Shown here piece after piece: positions 24,256 to 33,272 of a DNA stretch of 64,000 bases (its first letter is position 1; each line of letters opens with the position of its first letter). The stretch covers positions 1 to 64,000 of the forward strand of contig JAUXUL010000033.1 of assembly GCA_030680795.1 (NCBI GenBank), written 5' to 3'. The notes under the pieces are model-generated. The model made no database searches. It was not told the origin of the DNA and saw nothing but the letters and a program-made list of their open reading frames with translations. The stretch is from Anaerolineales bacterium (lineage in GTDB: Bacteria; Chloroflexota; Anaerolineae; Anaerolineales; Villigracilaceae). The translations under genes were made by a program, and so were the position numbers.

Positions 24256-25769
24256 TATGCACCTCCCAGCAAACGCAGAATATTCTCAACACCTCTTTCC
24301 ACCATGGGCACCATGACGGCCGGGAACAAGCCAATGACGATCATAAAGAAACACAGGGTCGATATGGCCACTTTATCCAAAACCGTAATGTCGCCGACAT
24401 GACCTTCAAGTGTGACGGGCATCGGACTAAAGAACACTTTGCGAATATTCATCATAATGTAAGCCGCAGTGATGATAATTGAGATGCTTGCAATCACCGC
24501 CACAAACCATTGCTCGCGCCAGACACCCATGAAGATGGGAAACTCTGCAATGAAACCAGAGAAGCCGGGCATACCCATGGAAACGAAGCCGCCGATGATG
24601 AAACCGATCGTGGCGAAGGGCATCACTTTGGCAATGCCGCCAAGTTCGGGAATCATACGTGTGTGCGTCCTGTCGTAGATCATACCTGTAATAGCAAAGA
24701 AGAGAGCCGTCATTACGCCGTGCGAGAACATTTGCACTCCCGCGCCCGTGAGACCGTTTTGATTTAGCGTAGAGAAGCCAAGCATCACTAGTCCCATGTG
24801 CGAAACGGACGAAAAACCGATCATGTATTTCAGATCTGTTTGTACGAAGGCGATGTATGCGCCATAAACCACCGCGATGACGGCTAAGGTCATAATTAGC
24901 CACGACCATTGCTTCGCGCCTTCGGGCAGGAGCATCACGCCCACACGCAAGGCAGCGAACGCGCCGAGTTTCATCAACACGCCTGCATGGAACATGGAGA
25001 CGGCAGTCGGCGCGGCCACGTGGCCATCAGGTGACCAGTTGTGGAAGGGCCAGATACCGCCCAAGACTGCGAATCCCAGGAAGACGGGCAGGAACCAAAT
25101 ATATTGGAAGGTTGATGAGAAACCCGCGCTTTCCATTTGAAGCATATCGAAGGAAAGCACACCTGTGTTTTGATATTGCGCCCAGTACATGACGAGTACG
25201 CCGACAATGGAAACCACGGAACCGATGAAAAGGTAAAGCGTCAGTTTCATGGCGGCGTATTCACGAGTTTTTATCCAGCCCCAAATGGCGATGAGCAGAT
25301 ACATCGGGAACACGGCGATCTCGTAGAAGAAGAACAACATGAACAAGTCGAGCGAAACGAATACGCCAAAGACTCCGCCTGCCAGCAGGAAGAGGAAGGC
25401 GAAGAATTCGCGCGGTCTGTCTTGAATGCCCGCAGAGACATGCTCATTGTTCTCGCCCCACGAGATCAAGACACCCGTGAACATAACGATACCCGTCAGC
25501 AAGACAAGCGGGGCGCTCATGCCATCTACGCCGAATTTCAGGCTGATGCCGAGAGCGGGAAGCCAGTTGTATGTTTCGATGAATTGATAGCCTGTCATGC
25601 CGCGGAGCAGGTATTGCAGATAAACCCAGCCAGCAAGCAGAAGGTCTATCGCCGCGGTTGCAAGCGCAACGGCGCGGACTTCCGTCTTGCGCTCGGCAGG
25701 CATCATCAACATGACGACTGCGGCGACAAAGGGAAGAAACGTGATAATACTTAGTATCGGAAAGTTCAT
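24255..25769 (-). CDS. nuoM: NADH-quinone oxidoreductase subunit M, second copy
   Basis: 505 residues from MNFPILSIITFLPF; the open frame runs further upstream through a palindromic repeat, but this ATG has AGGTGAT in front and fits the family. Channel Glu in FFYEIAVFPMYLL; GIWPFHNWSPDGHVAAPTAVSMFHAGVLMKLGAF is the NuoM broken-helix signature. It is clearly different in sequence from the other nuoM at 25885-27411, so this is an old duplication rather than a recent one. Two M subunits imply an extra proton-pumping module. Confidence 0.93.
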   Translation of the reverse strand: MNFPILSIITFLPFVAAVVMLMMPAERKTEVRAVALATAAIDLLLAGWVYLQYLLRGMTGYQFIETYNWLPALGISLKFGVDGMSAPLVLLTGIVMFTGVLISWGENNEHVSAGIQDRPREFFAFLFLLAGGVFGVFVSLDLFMLFFFYEIAVFPMYLLIAIWGWIKTREYAAMKLTLYLFIGSVVSIVGVLVMYWAQYQNTGVLSFDMLQMESAGFSSTFQYIWFLPVFLGFAVLGGIWPFHNWSPDGHVAAPTAVSMFHAGVLMKLGAFAALRVGVMLLPEGAKQWSWLIMTLAVIAVVYGAYIAFVQTDLKYMIGFSSVSHMGLVMLGFSTLNQNGLTGAGVQMFSHGVMTALFFAITGMIYDRTHTRMIPELGGIAKVMPFATIGFIIGGFVSMGMPGFSGFIAEFPIFMGVWREQWFVAVIASISIIITAAYIMMNIRKVFFSPMPVTLEGHVGDITVLDKVAISTLCFFMIVIGLFPAVMVPMVERGVENILRLLGGA

Positions 25770-25784
25770 AATCACCTCGTTTAT

Positions 25785-25875
25785 CGTCATTGCGAGGAGG
25801 GTGTTCTTCCCGACGAAGCAATCTCCTGTATTGACTTGGAGATTGCTTCGGGCAAAATGTGCCTTCGCAATGACG
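25785..25875. repeat. Nested palindromic repeat between the two nuoM genes
   Basis: Outer arms CGTCATTGCG/CGCAATGACG and inner GAAGCAATCTCC/GGAGATTGCTTC. Elements of the same kind occur at 42928-43013. It sits in the gap between nuoM copies. Confidence 0.85.
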
Positions 25876-25884
25876 GATAACGTA

Positions 25885-27411
25885 TTAGAACAGCGCAACC
25901 ACCGCTTTATTAATCACTTCAAGAATCCACGCGGGCCAGACGCCGATGACCAAGATCAAGATCATCAGCGGGACCACCACGAATATCTCGCGCGTATTGA
26001 TCTCGGTCAACTTATGTTCGCCGCGTGCCCAGTGTTCGTTCATGGGACCGTGCAAAACCTTCTTGATGCCTTTCAAAATATAGGCACCCGTGAAAAGCAG
26101 GCCGAGCATGGAAATAACGGTATAAATCTTCAATACTGGATACGCGCCTCGCACCACCAAAAACTCAGAGACGAAGCCGTTAAGTCCAGGCAGGCCAAGG
26201 GAGGCCATGCTCATGAAAATCAGGATGCCGCCATAGACAGGCATGAGCGGGAATAAACCGCCGAACTCTTCCAAGTTACGTGTGTGCGTGCGTTCGTAGA
26301 TCACACCGACCAGGAAGAACATGCCAGCCGCGGATAATCCGTGATTGAACATCTGCAAGACCGCGCCGTTCATGGCGATCTGAGCATCGGCCGTTCCGGC
26401 GGCAAGGCCTGCTGCAGCGATACCGAGGACTACAAATCCCATGTGATTGACTGATGAATACGCAACGAGGCGTTTGAAGTCTGTTTGACCGAATGAGCCA
26501 AACGCCCCAAAGACAATCGCTGCAACCGCAAGGAAAGCCAGTGCACCCGCAAATATCTTTGCTTCAAGTGGATAGAGCGGAAGCACGAGTCTGATAAATC
26601 CATACGCGCCGAGTTTGAGAAGCACACCAGCCAGGATCATCGATCCGGCAGTAGGGGCTTCGGTGTGTGCATCCGGCAGCCAGGTGTGGAAGGGCCAGAT
26701 AGGAACTTTGATGGCGAAGGCGATGGTGAATGCCCAGAAGGCGATGGTTTTAACGGTATGCACAGACATGCCGAGCAGGATGGCACCAGCATCCAGCGCA
26801 TTCCAACGCTCATAGAGGGCAACCAGGTCATAAGTCCCGAAGAGCACGCCCAGCAATTGAATCCCAAGCAACAGACCGAGCGATCCGCCCATGGTGTAGA
26901 CCATGAACTTCATGGAGGCATAGTCTTTGTTCGCGCTGCCCCATTGATTGATGAGGAAGTACATCGGGACGAGACCAATTTCCCAGAAGACGAAGAAGAT
27001 CAGGAGGTCGAGAGCCATGAAAACGCCGAGCATGCCTGTTTCCAAAAAGAGGAAGAGCATCATGTACGGCTTGACGCGATCAGTCACGCTGAAGGAAGCA
27101 AGAATGGCAAGAGGCGTAAGCAGTGTGGTAAGTAAGACCATCGAAATTGAAATGCCGTCCACGCCCAAATGAAGCGATGAATGCAAGGCCTCATACCAGG
27201 GATAAATTACTTGAAATTGAAAGCCTGTCTTGTCCGGATCAAACCTGCTCCACAACACAAGCGTGAGTACAAAAGGAATCAGGCTGGCAGAGAAAGCGAA
27301 CCATCGCAGAAGTTTCGTCTCGCCGCTTGGCAGGAAAAGCATGATCAGCGCCGCGATTGTCGGCAGGAATAAGATCAGGCTAAGGAGATGAGTATTGAGG
27401 AAATCCATCAT
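25885..27411 (-). CDS. nuoM: NADH-quinone oxidoreductase subunit M, first copy
   Basis: 508 residues from MMDFLNTHLLSLILFLP; start chosen because it overlaps the nuoL stop (ATGA). Channel Glu in FVFWEIGLVPMYFLINQWG; broken-helix region PIWPFHTWLPDAHTEAPTAGSMILAGVLLKLGAYG. Standard length. Directly after nuoL as in most nuo operons, so this is the canonical M. Confidence 0.95.
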   Translation of the reverse strand: MMDFLNTHLLSLILFLPTIAALIMLFLPSGETKLLRWFAFSASLIPFVLTLVLWSRFDPDKTGFQFQVIYPWYEALHSSLHLGVDGISISMVLLTTLLTPLAILASFSVTDRVKPYMMLFLFLETGMLGVFMALDLLIFFVFWEIGLVPMYFLINQWGSANKDYASMKFMVYTMGGSLGLLLGIQLLGVLFGTYDLVALYERWNALDAGAILLGMSVHTVKTIAFWAFTIAFAIKVPIWPFHTWLPDAHTEAPTAGSMILAGVLLKLGAYGFIRLVLPLYPLEAKIFAGALAFLAVAAIVFGAFGSFGQTDFKRLVAYSSVNHMGFVVLGIAAAGLAAGTADAQIAMNGAVLQMFNHGLSAAGMFFLVGVIYERTHTRNLEEFGGLFPLMPVYGGILIFMSMASLGLPGLNGFVSEFLVVRGAYPVLKIYTVISMLGLLFTGAYILKGIKKVLHGPMNEHWARGEHKLTEINTREIFVVVPLMILILVIGVWPAWILEVINKAVVALF

Positions 27412-29558
27412 GCACTCCCAGCCAGCAGTAAGAAGTAGACTAAGCCGCCAACTACGAGGAGGACGACCAGTGAAAGAATGAGATACTGCTGGATACGACC
27501 CGTTTGTATGGGACGCAGGTTCTTGCCAATCCAATAGGTGGCTTCGGCGGAACCATCGCCGAAGAATTGATTGATGACTGGCACATCAAATTTATCTCGA
27601 ATGAAGGACCCAAGTCCACCAGTAGCGGGACCAAAGATATGCAAAATACCATCAATGAAACCCTTGTCCATCCACTTGGAGACGAAGACTTCGGAAAACC
27701 AGGTTAACGGTTTGATGAAAAGGAAATCATAGGCTTCGTCGAAATAATATTTGTTCTTGAGCAAGGGAATTTGCAGTTTATCCTGCTCAGCCGATTGGAC
27801 GTTGCGATAAGCAAGCCAACCGAAGAACAGACCACCGAGCGCCACAAATAAAGATGTAGCCAATGGAATGAAATTGAATTCCACACCTTCTGGATGTTCA
27901 GCCAATGTGCCGCCCACAAATTCATGGAACCAGTTCGGCACGAGTCCGCCGAGGATTGGGAAATGTTCGGGGATGCCGACCCAGCCGTAAGTCACAGCAA
28001 AGAAAGCGAGAACTACCAGCGGAGCGGTCATCGTCCAGGGAGTCTCATGCGCGTGTTCTGCTTCTTCTGTGCGAGGTTTGCCGAGGAAGGTCAATGTGAT
28101 CTGGCGCATGGTATAAAACGCGGTCAGGAATGCGGCAACTGCGAGAGTGATGAAGACTGCTAAATGTCCATGACCGAAGGCATCCGCGAGAATTTCATCC
28201 TTGGACCAGAAGCCTGCGGTGATGATCGGGAAGCCTGAAAGAGCAAAGCCGCCAATGAGAAAAGTCCAAAATGTGATCGGCATCTTCTTGCGAAGACCGC
28301 CCATATTGAACATGTCCTGCGGGTCAACTTTGTGATTGCCTGTGTGAAGCACGCCATGCTCCATGCCATGAATGACTGAGCCAGAGCCGAGGAAGAGTAA
28401 AGCTTTAAAGAAGGCGTGTGTAATGAGATGAAAGACAGCGGCTACATACGCACCGATACCGAGCGCGGCAATCATGAAGCCAAGTTGTGAAATGGTGGAG
28501 TAAGCCAGCACGCGCTTTATGTCATTTTGGGCAACAGCGATGGTCGCGGCGAAGATGGCTGTGAATGCGCCGATGAAGGCAACAATCGTCATCGTTCTTG
28601 GATCAAGGCTCAAGAGCGGGAACATGCGAATGACTGCATACACACCCGCTGACACCATGGTGGCCGCATGGATCATTGCGCTGACCGGGGTCGGGCCTTC
28701 CATCGCATCAGGAAGCCAGACATGCAAGGGGAACTGCGCTGATTTACCAATTGTGCCGATGAAGAGCAGAAGAGCGATCAAACCTGCCGCAGATAAACCA
28801 AATACGCCGCTGGGTATTATTGAAAGAGTATGTAAAACTTCTTCGCGGAAAATTTCGCGGTAAGAAAGTGTGCCCGTCGCACTATAAAGGAAGACAATGC
28901 CGAGCAACATGAACACATCCCCGATGCGTGTGGTCATGAAGGCTTTCACGGCCGCGTTACGCGCGGATGGCTTGCCGTACCAAAAGCCGATCAATAAGTA
29001 TGAGCACAAACCCATGATCTCCCAACCCACAAAGAGTGTGAGCAGGTTATCAGAGAGGACGAGTGTGTACATACCAAATGCGAACAAACCGATAAACGCA
29101 AAGAAGCGCGAGTACATCGGCTCTACCGAAAGCACAGTATGCTTGTGACCGAGGTCATCCGTCACGGTTGCGCCAAGCGGAGGCAGACCTGCCTGATCGT
29201 GATCGCCAGCGGGTTGACCGTAGTTGTGATAACCAACGCTGTAAATGAAGATCATCAGGACCGTCCATGCCACGAAAAATAAAGTCGCGGCAGAGAGCGG
29301 GTCAATCAACACACCGATCTTCAACCACGTCTCACCAGTTGGCAGCCAATTGATCGAAGATGCAAAAGGATGTTCGCCAAGATGCTCCACACCGAGCGCG
29401 AGCGCAAACACAATCATGCTCCCCAGCCATGAAAGGAATGCCGCACCCACAGCCACACTGTGACTCATTGCTTTATTTTTATTCGTGAACAACACGATCA
29501 AAAAGAAAGCCAGCACAGGTGGGAGTGGGATTAACCAAATTAATGTTTCAGTCGCCAT
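27408..29558 (-). CDS. nuoL: NADH-quinone oxidoreductase subunit L
   Basis: 716 residues, about 100 longer than the E. coli protein. Antiporter core: WEIMGLCSYLLIGFW with the channel Glu, and PLHVWLPDAMEGPTPVSAMIHAATMVSAGVY. An extra hydrophilic stretch lies between helices near residues 115-150 (GDHDQAGLPP...GHKHT). The long C-terminal part should form the lateral helix that clamps the membrane arm; extra length there would fit the wider arm needed for two M subunits (inference). Confidence 0.95.
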   Translation of the reverse strand: MATETLIWLIPLPPVLAFFLIVLFTNKNKAMSHSVAVGAAFLSWLGSMIVFALALGVEHLGEHPFASSINWLPTGETWLKIGVLIDPLSAATLFFVAWTVLMIFIYSVGYHNYGQPAGDHDQAGLPPLGATVTDDLGHKHTVLSVEPMYSRFFAFIGLFAFGMYTLVLSDNLLTLFVGWEIMGLCSYLLIGFWYGKPSARNAAVKAFMTTRIGDVFMLLGIVFLYSATGTLSYREIFREEVLHTLSIIPSGVFGLSAAGLIALLLFIGTIGKSAQFPLHVWLPDAMEGPTPVSAMIHAATMVSAGVYAVIRMFPLLSLDPRTMTIVAFIGAFTAIFAATIAVAQNDIKRVLAYSTISQLGFMIAALGIGAYVAAVFHLITHAFFKALLFLGSGSVIHGMEHGVLHTGNHKVDPQDMFNMGGLRKKMPITFWTFLIGGFALSGFPIITAGFWSKDEILADAFGHGHLAVFITLAVAAFLTAFYTMRQITLTFLGKPRTEEAEHAHETPWTMTAPLVVLAFFAVTYGWVGIPEHFPILGGLVPNWFHEFVGGTLAEHPEGVEFNFIPLATSLFVALGGLFFGWLAYRNVQSAEQDKLQIPLLKNKYYFDEAYDFLFIKPLTWFSEVFVSKWMDKGFIDGILHIFGPATGGLGSFIRDKFDVPVINQFFGDGSAEATYWIGKNLRPIQTGRIQQYLILSLVVLLVVGGLVYFLLLAGSA

Positions 29559-29564
29559 AATTCC

Positions 29565-29873
29565 CTACCATTTTAAGAGATCAAGTTCTTCTGCAACCAC
29601 CGTGTTACGACGGCGATAGACAGAGATTACCAAAGCCAAACCCACAGCCACTTCCGCCGCGGCAACCGCGAAGACAATGATCGCGAAGACCTGTCCAGCC
29701 ATCTGAGTAACATCGCCGTAACGCCAGAAAGCCACGAGGTTAATATTTACAGCATTTAGCATAAGTTCAACGCCGAGCAAAATTGCAACTGCATTTCTGC
29801 GCGCCAGCACGCCAAACAAACCAATGCTGAACAACCCAGCCGCGAGAATGAGATACCAGGAAAGAGGGATCAT
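29565..29873 (-). CDS. nuoK: NADH-quinone oxidoreductase subunit K
   Basis: 102 residues, three membrane helices. Conserved acidic residues of the E-channel are visible: Glu in LLGVELMLNAVNIN (helix 2) and Glu in FAVAAAEVAVGLAL (helix 3). Usual length. Six bases upstream of nuoL. Confidence 0.96.
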   Translation of the reverse strand: MIPLSWYLILAAGLFSIGLFGVLARRNAVAILLGVELMLNAVNINLVAFWRYGDVTQMAGQVFAIIVFAVAAAEVAVGLALVISVYRRRNTVVAEELDLLKW

Positions 29874-29882
29874 CTACGCCTC

Positions 29883-30392
29883 CTATTTCTTATTGAACGC
29901 GAGATAAACCGCGCCCACCAAAGCCGCAAGAAGTAAAACGGACGCGACTTCAAACGGCAGGACATATCCCGCTGGCGAGGTCAACGCCTCACCTAACTGA
30001 TTGACCGCATCAAACCCAGACGGGATGGCTGCTGCTGTCTTCGAGAAGCCTCTCCAACTCTGGAGTAGATATGCCAGCCCCGCGAAGGTCAACACAGCCA
30101 TGAGTGCGCCTGCCCACCAATTCTTATTCACCGATACGCCCGTGTCCGCCGCCTGGCGGCGGGTCAACATGACCGCGAAGATGAAGAGAATGGCGATCGC
30201 GCCGATATACACCACCACCTGCACAACTGCCAAAAAGCCCGCGTTGAGCAAAGTATAGATGATTGCCACACCGAAGAGCGTCGCTACCAGCCACAACGCC
30301 GCATGGACGAGGTTGCGCATGGTCACAACCATCAGCGCGGAGAGCAGCGTGACTGCTCCAACGATTAGAAAAATTATGTGTTCACCGGTCAT
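29883..30392 (-). CDS. nuoJ: NADH-quinone oxidoreductase subunit J
   Basis: 169 residues, five helices. The helix 3 signature VQVVVYIGAIAILFIFAVML, which holds the conserved Tyr of the quinone-coupled switch, is intact. Nine bases upstream of nuoK. Confidence 0.95.
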   Translation of the reverse strand: MTGEHIIFLIVGAVTLLSALMVVTMRNLVHAALWLVATLFGVAIIYTLLNAGFLAVVQVVVYIGAIAILFIFAVMLTRRQAADTGVSVNKNWWAGALMAVLTFAGLAYLLQSWRGFSKTAAAIPSGFDAVNQLGEALTSPAGYVLPFEVASVLLLAALVGAVYLAFNKK

Positions 30393-30411
30393 AAGTTACT
30401 CCATCAACTTC

Positions 30412-30488
30412 CCTCACCCTAGCCCTCTCCAAAAGCGGGAGAGGGGACTCTCCCTTCCCCGCTCGTCGGGAAAGGCTGGGGGATGGGG
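30412..30488. repeat. CCCTC-type palindromic repeat between nuoH and nuoJ
   Basis: CCCTCACCCTAGCCCTCTCC, then GGGAGAGGGG, then CCCTTCCCCGCTCGTCGGGAAAGG. Fills the 104-base gap. Same class as those at 31716, 35748 and 56102. Confidence 0.7.
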
Positions 30489-30496
30489 GTTTGTTA

Positions 30497-31690
30497 TTAG
30501 TGATGAGCCTCCACAACTTGCTTCAAGCCTTCCACTCGCTCGCGTTCCTTTTTGCTCACCAAACGGACGATCTCCAGCGAGGCCCACGCGACAATTATGT
30601 TAGAGAGGATCATGCCTGTGATGTAGAGCCAGTTGCCAGCGTCGCGCAGAAGCGCATTCATCAACGCAGTCACCATCACGAGCACAAAGGCAACAGGCGT
30701 CAGGAATTTCCAATTAAAGGCCAGCATTTGATCAATACGGATACGCATCACGGTGTATTTGACCCACATGATGATCCAGTAACCGACAAGAGCCTTGAAC
30801 AATATAATTGCGATGGCAAGGAAAGGACTGATCTGCTCCAAACCAAAGAAACGATAGCCGCCGAAAAACATAATCGCCCAGAAGCCGCCAAACGTGAAGG
30901 CGTGCAAAAGTTCGCCCGCATAGAACATGCCGAACTTCATGCCCGAATATTCGATGTTGTAGCCAGAGACCAATTCCGATTCACCCTCTGCAAGATCGAA
31001 CGGCGCGCGGCCTAATTCCGCGATCGCGGCGATCAGGAAGATCAACGCAGCCAAAGGCGAAAGGAAGACATACCAGATATTTTGGCCTTGAATGATCGCG
31101 TTCATGCCCATTGAACCAGTGAAGATGGTCGGGATAAGCAAAGTCGCAAGCATGGGGATTTCAAACGAAACCATCACAGCCACACAACGGAACGCGCCGA
31201 TCACCGAAAATTTATTGTTCGACGACCAGCCCGCCATGATAATGGAGAGCGTGCCAATTGAGCCCGCTGCAATGATGAAAAGCACACCGATGTTCAAGTC
31301 CACGCCGAGCATGACGGGCGCCAAAGGCACAACCGCCCATAAAATAAGCACAGACATCATCGAAAGTATTGGCGCGATGTTATACACAACCTTGTCTGCG
31401 CCATCGGGCGTGGTGTCCTCCTTGATCATCAATTTGATGATGTCTGCAAATGGCTGGATCAAACCGAAGGGACCCACTCGATTGGGGCCAATACGATCCT
31501 GAAAACGAGAAACCACCTTGCGTTCGATCCACACAAGGAAGATGTCAATCACCATCAAAATGGTGATGAGCAGCAGCACGCCGAGGAAAGCCACCAGCAC
31601 ATGAGCTGCAACATCGTTCATGCCCCAGCTGGTGAATATTCCCATCAGCCAATCTGCGGCTACTTTAAGAGGGTCATTCCAAAAGTTCAT
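30497..31690 (-). CDS. nuoH: NADH-quinone oxidoreductase subunit H
   Basis: 397 residues, about eight helices; forms part of the quinone chamber. Signature loop: WIERKVVSRFQDRIGPNRVGP, then GLIQPFADIIKLMIKED, and ELGRAPFDLAEGESELVSGYNIEY. It would contact NuoB/D/I of the peripheral arm, none of which is encoded nearby. The usual neighbour nuoI is missing between nuoH and nuoJ. Confidence 0.96.
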   Translation of the reverse strand: MNFWNDPLKVAADWLMGIFTSWGMNDVAAHVLVAFLGVLLLITILMVIDIFLVWIERKVVSRFQDRIGPNRVGPFGLIQPFADIIKLMIKEDTTPDGADKVVYNIAPILSMMSVLILWAVVPLAPVMLGVDLNIGVLFIIAAGSIGTLSIIMAGWSSNNKFSVIGAFRCVAVMVSFEIPMLATLLIPTIFTGSMGMNAIIQGQNIWYVFLSPLAALIFLIAAIAELGRAPFDLAEGESELVSGYNIEYSGMKFGMFYAGELLHAFTFGGFWAIMFFGGYRFFGLEQISPFLAIAIILFKALVGYWIIMWVKYTVMRIRIDQMLAFNWKFLTPVAFVLVMVTALMNALLRDAGNWLYITGMILSNIIVAWASLEIVRLVSKKERERVEGLKQVVEAHH

Positions 31691-31715
31691 TTGTTACTCC
31701 TGTTTGCCATCTTCC

Positions 31716-31780
31716 CCAGCCCTTCCCCCGAAATGGGAAGGGAGTCCCCTCTCCCATCGGGAGAGTGCTAGAGTGAGGGC
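31716..31780. repeat. CCCTC-type palindromic repeat between nuoA and nuoH
   Basis: CCCTTCCCCCGAAATGGGAAGGG and CCCCTCTCCCATCGGGAGAG are two adjacent hairpins. The gap also holds an AGGCTGA...TCAGCCT hairpin (about 31796-31823). Confidence 0.7.
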
Positions 31781-31843
31781 TTTTACACAAAGAAAAGGCT
31801 GAAAGGAAGTATCCGATCAGCCTTCTCAATAATTATATAAAAA

Positions 31844-32197
31844 TTACACCCATTCCAACATCCCTTTGCGCCAGGTGTAAACGAGGCCGGCAATGAGAAT
31901 TAAAATGAAGACAATGCCTTCGATAACGGCAAACATTCCCAACTGCCCCAATTTCACCGCCCACGGAAAGAGGAAAACAGTTTCCACATCAAACACAAGA
32001 AAGACCAGTGCAAAAATATAATACTGCGCCTTGAACTGCACCCAACCTTCGCCAACAGGTTCGATACCACATTCATAAGTTGATTGCTTAATGGGGTTGG
32101 GTTTCTTGGGTCCCAACATAAAACCCATGGCAATTGCGCCAATGGGAATGATCAACCCGACAATAAAAAATAAGCCGACATAAAGCCACTCGTTCAT
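31844..32197 (-). CDS. nuoA: NADH-quinone oxidoreductase subunit A
   Basis: 117 residues, three helices. Conserved KQSTYECGIEPVGEGWVQFKAQYY loop (with the switch Cys) and FDVETVFLFPWAV helix. First gene of the membrane-arm operon; the expected nuoB, C and D do not follow. Confidence 0.96.
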   Translation of the reverse strand: MNEWLYVGLFFIVGLIIPIGAIAMGFMLGPKKPNPIKQSTYECGIEPVGEGWVQFKAQYYIFALVFLVFDVETVFLFPWAVKLGQLGMFAVIEGIVFILILIAGLVYTWRKGMLEWV

Positions 32198-32317
32198 TTA
32201 TATTCTCCGTCGTGAAAAATCTCGTAAGCGGAAAAATTGTACCATACAGAACAAACCAGCCCCCATGATAGCATGTCAATATTTTAGGTGATTTTCGTCA
32301 TATATTTTCCCCCGCTC

Positions 32318-32345
32318 TGTAGCGCGACATTAATGTCGCGCTACA
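32318..32345. repeat. 28-bp perfect palindrome
   Basis: TGTAGCGCGACATT followed at once by its exact complement. It lies between nuoA and the lipoprotein gene at 32392. No T-run follows on the minus strand, so it is more likely an interspersed repeat than an intrinsic terminator. Confidence 0.8.
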
Positions 32346-32391
32346 CTTTCTTCCTTCTTTTACTCTTAAAAACAAACTTGATAATATCATC

Positions 32392-33099
32392 CTAAAATGG
32401 GAAGCCGATGACAAGACCCAGAACGGAACCGACCATACCAGAAGTCCGCACGAGATTGACTGGGAAACCGAAAAAATCCACCGCTTCGATCTCGACGATT
32501 TGGGCTGATACTGCCATTCGGCTTTTTTCGCCGCTGACACGTTCCATAAACACCAAATGCAGCCAGACTGTGCCGCGATACACTCCCGTTTCTTGCGGGC
32601 GAATGCTCCAGTAAAAAGTCACCGACTGGCCGGGCTTCATCGGTTCATAAATCGAACCAGACGGCTGAACTTCCATGCCTGCCAGATCAAAACGCGCTTC
32701 TGCAGTAACAAAATGCGTTTCATACAAATTGGAGATCTCAACCAATTCGCCTGTCACTATGTTGTCCCCAATTTGGGCAGCGGGAGTGATATTGCCCAGA
32801 TCATCGACCTCCAGTGTTAAGCGGACAATATCGCCCTCCACACCAGCTTTCATCTTAGGAGGATACTCCAGGGTGAGATGGCGCGTTTCAAGGATGGCAG
32901 GCGGTGCGGCTATTTGCGTAGACGGGATAATTGGCGAGGCAGGTATTTGAGTTGCTGAAGGAGGCTCAGGCAAAGCTGCCTCTACAGAAGAATCTTCTGT
33001 AGAGGCGGCTGCCCCACCGCACGCGTACAACACAAAAATTATCGTCAACGCGGAGATGAGGAGAAAAATATTAAGGGGAGGAAATGGTTTGTTAATCAC
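32392..33099 (-). CDS. Lipoprotein of unknown function
   Basis: 235 residues with a GTG start overlapping the previous stop (GTGA). Signal peptide with lipobox-like VLYAC at residues 23-27, then a low-complexity Ala/Pro/Ser linker, a central beta-rich domain (residues about 70-200) and a hydrophobic C-terminus (MVGSVLGLVIGFPF). Third member of a coupled operon with the small membrane protein and the nucleotidyltransferase-like gene. No known family recognised. Confidence 0.7.
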   Translation of the reverse strand: MINKPFPPLNIFLLISALTIIFVLYACGGAAASTEDSSVEAALPEPPSATQIPASPIIPSTQIAAPPAILETRHLTLEYPPKMKAGVEGDIVRLTLEVDDLGNITPAAQIGDNIVTGELVEISNLYETHFVTAEARFDLAGMEVQPSGSIYEPMKPGQSVTFYWSIRPQETGVYRGTVWLHLVFMERVSGEKSRMAVSAQIVEIEAVDFFGFPVNLVRTSGMVGSVLGLVIGFPF

Positions 33100-33272
33100 G
33101 AGACCGGTAACGCGTAATCATGAAGCGATGAGGGTGTGGGAAGCCGCATCTCTGCAGGAGGGATAGTCCGATCAAGAGCTTCGCGAGGGTTGGGCAAATA
33201 TCCCCAAGCCAAAAGGGAGATTGAAAATGTGAGAATAATAAGCGCGAGAATAAGGCGAAGGCGTTTGCTCAA
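33096..33272 (-). CDS. Small single-pass membrane protein with TTG start
   Basis: 58 residues: a basic N-terminus (MSKRLR), one membrane or signal helix (LILALIILTFSISLLAW), then a 34-residue Pro-rich exterior part (NPREALDRTIPPAEMRLPTPS). The TTG overlaps the upstream stop (TTGA) and its own stop overlaps the next GTG (GTGA), so translation of three genes is coupled. These overlaps on both sides are the main evidence that it is real. Confidence 0.65.
   Translation of the reverse strand: MSKRLRLILALIILTFSISLLAWGYLPNPREALDRTIPPAEMRLPTPSSLHDYALPVS

Noticed and set aside
25137-25754. 205-codon plus-strand frame opposite nuoM
   Set aside because: Charged His/Glu-rich shadow of membrane-protein codons; no start signal.
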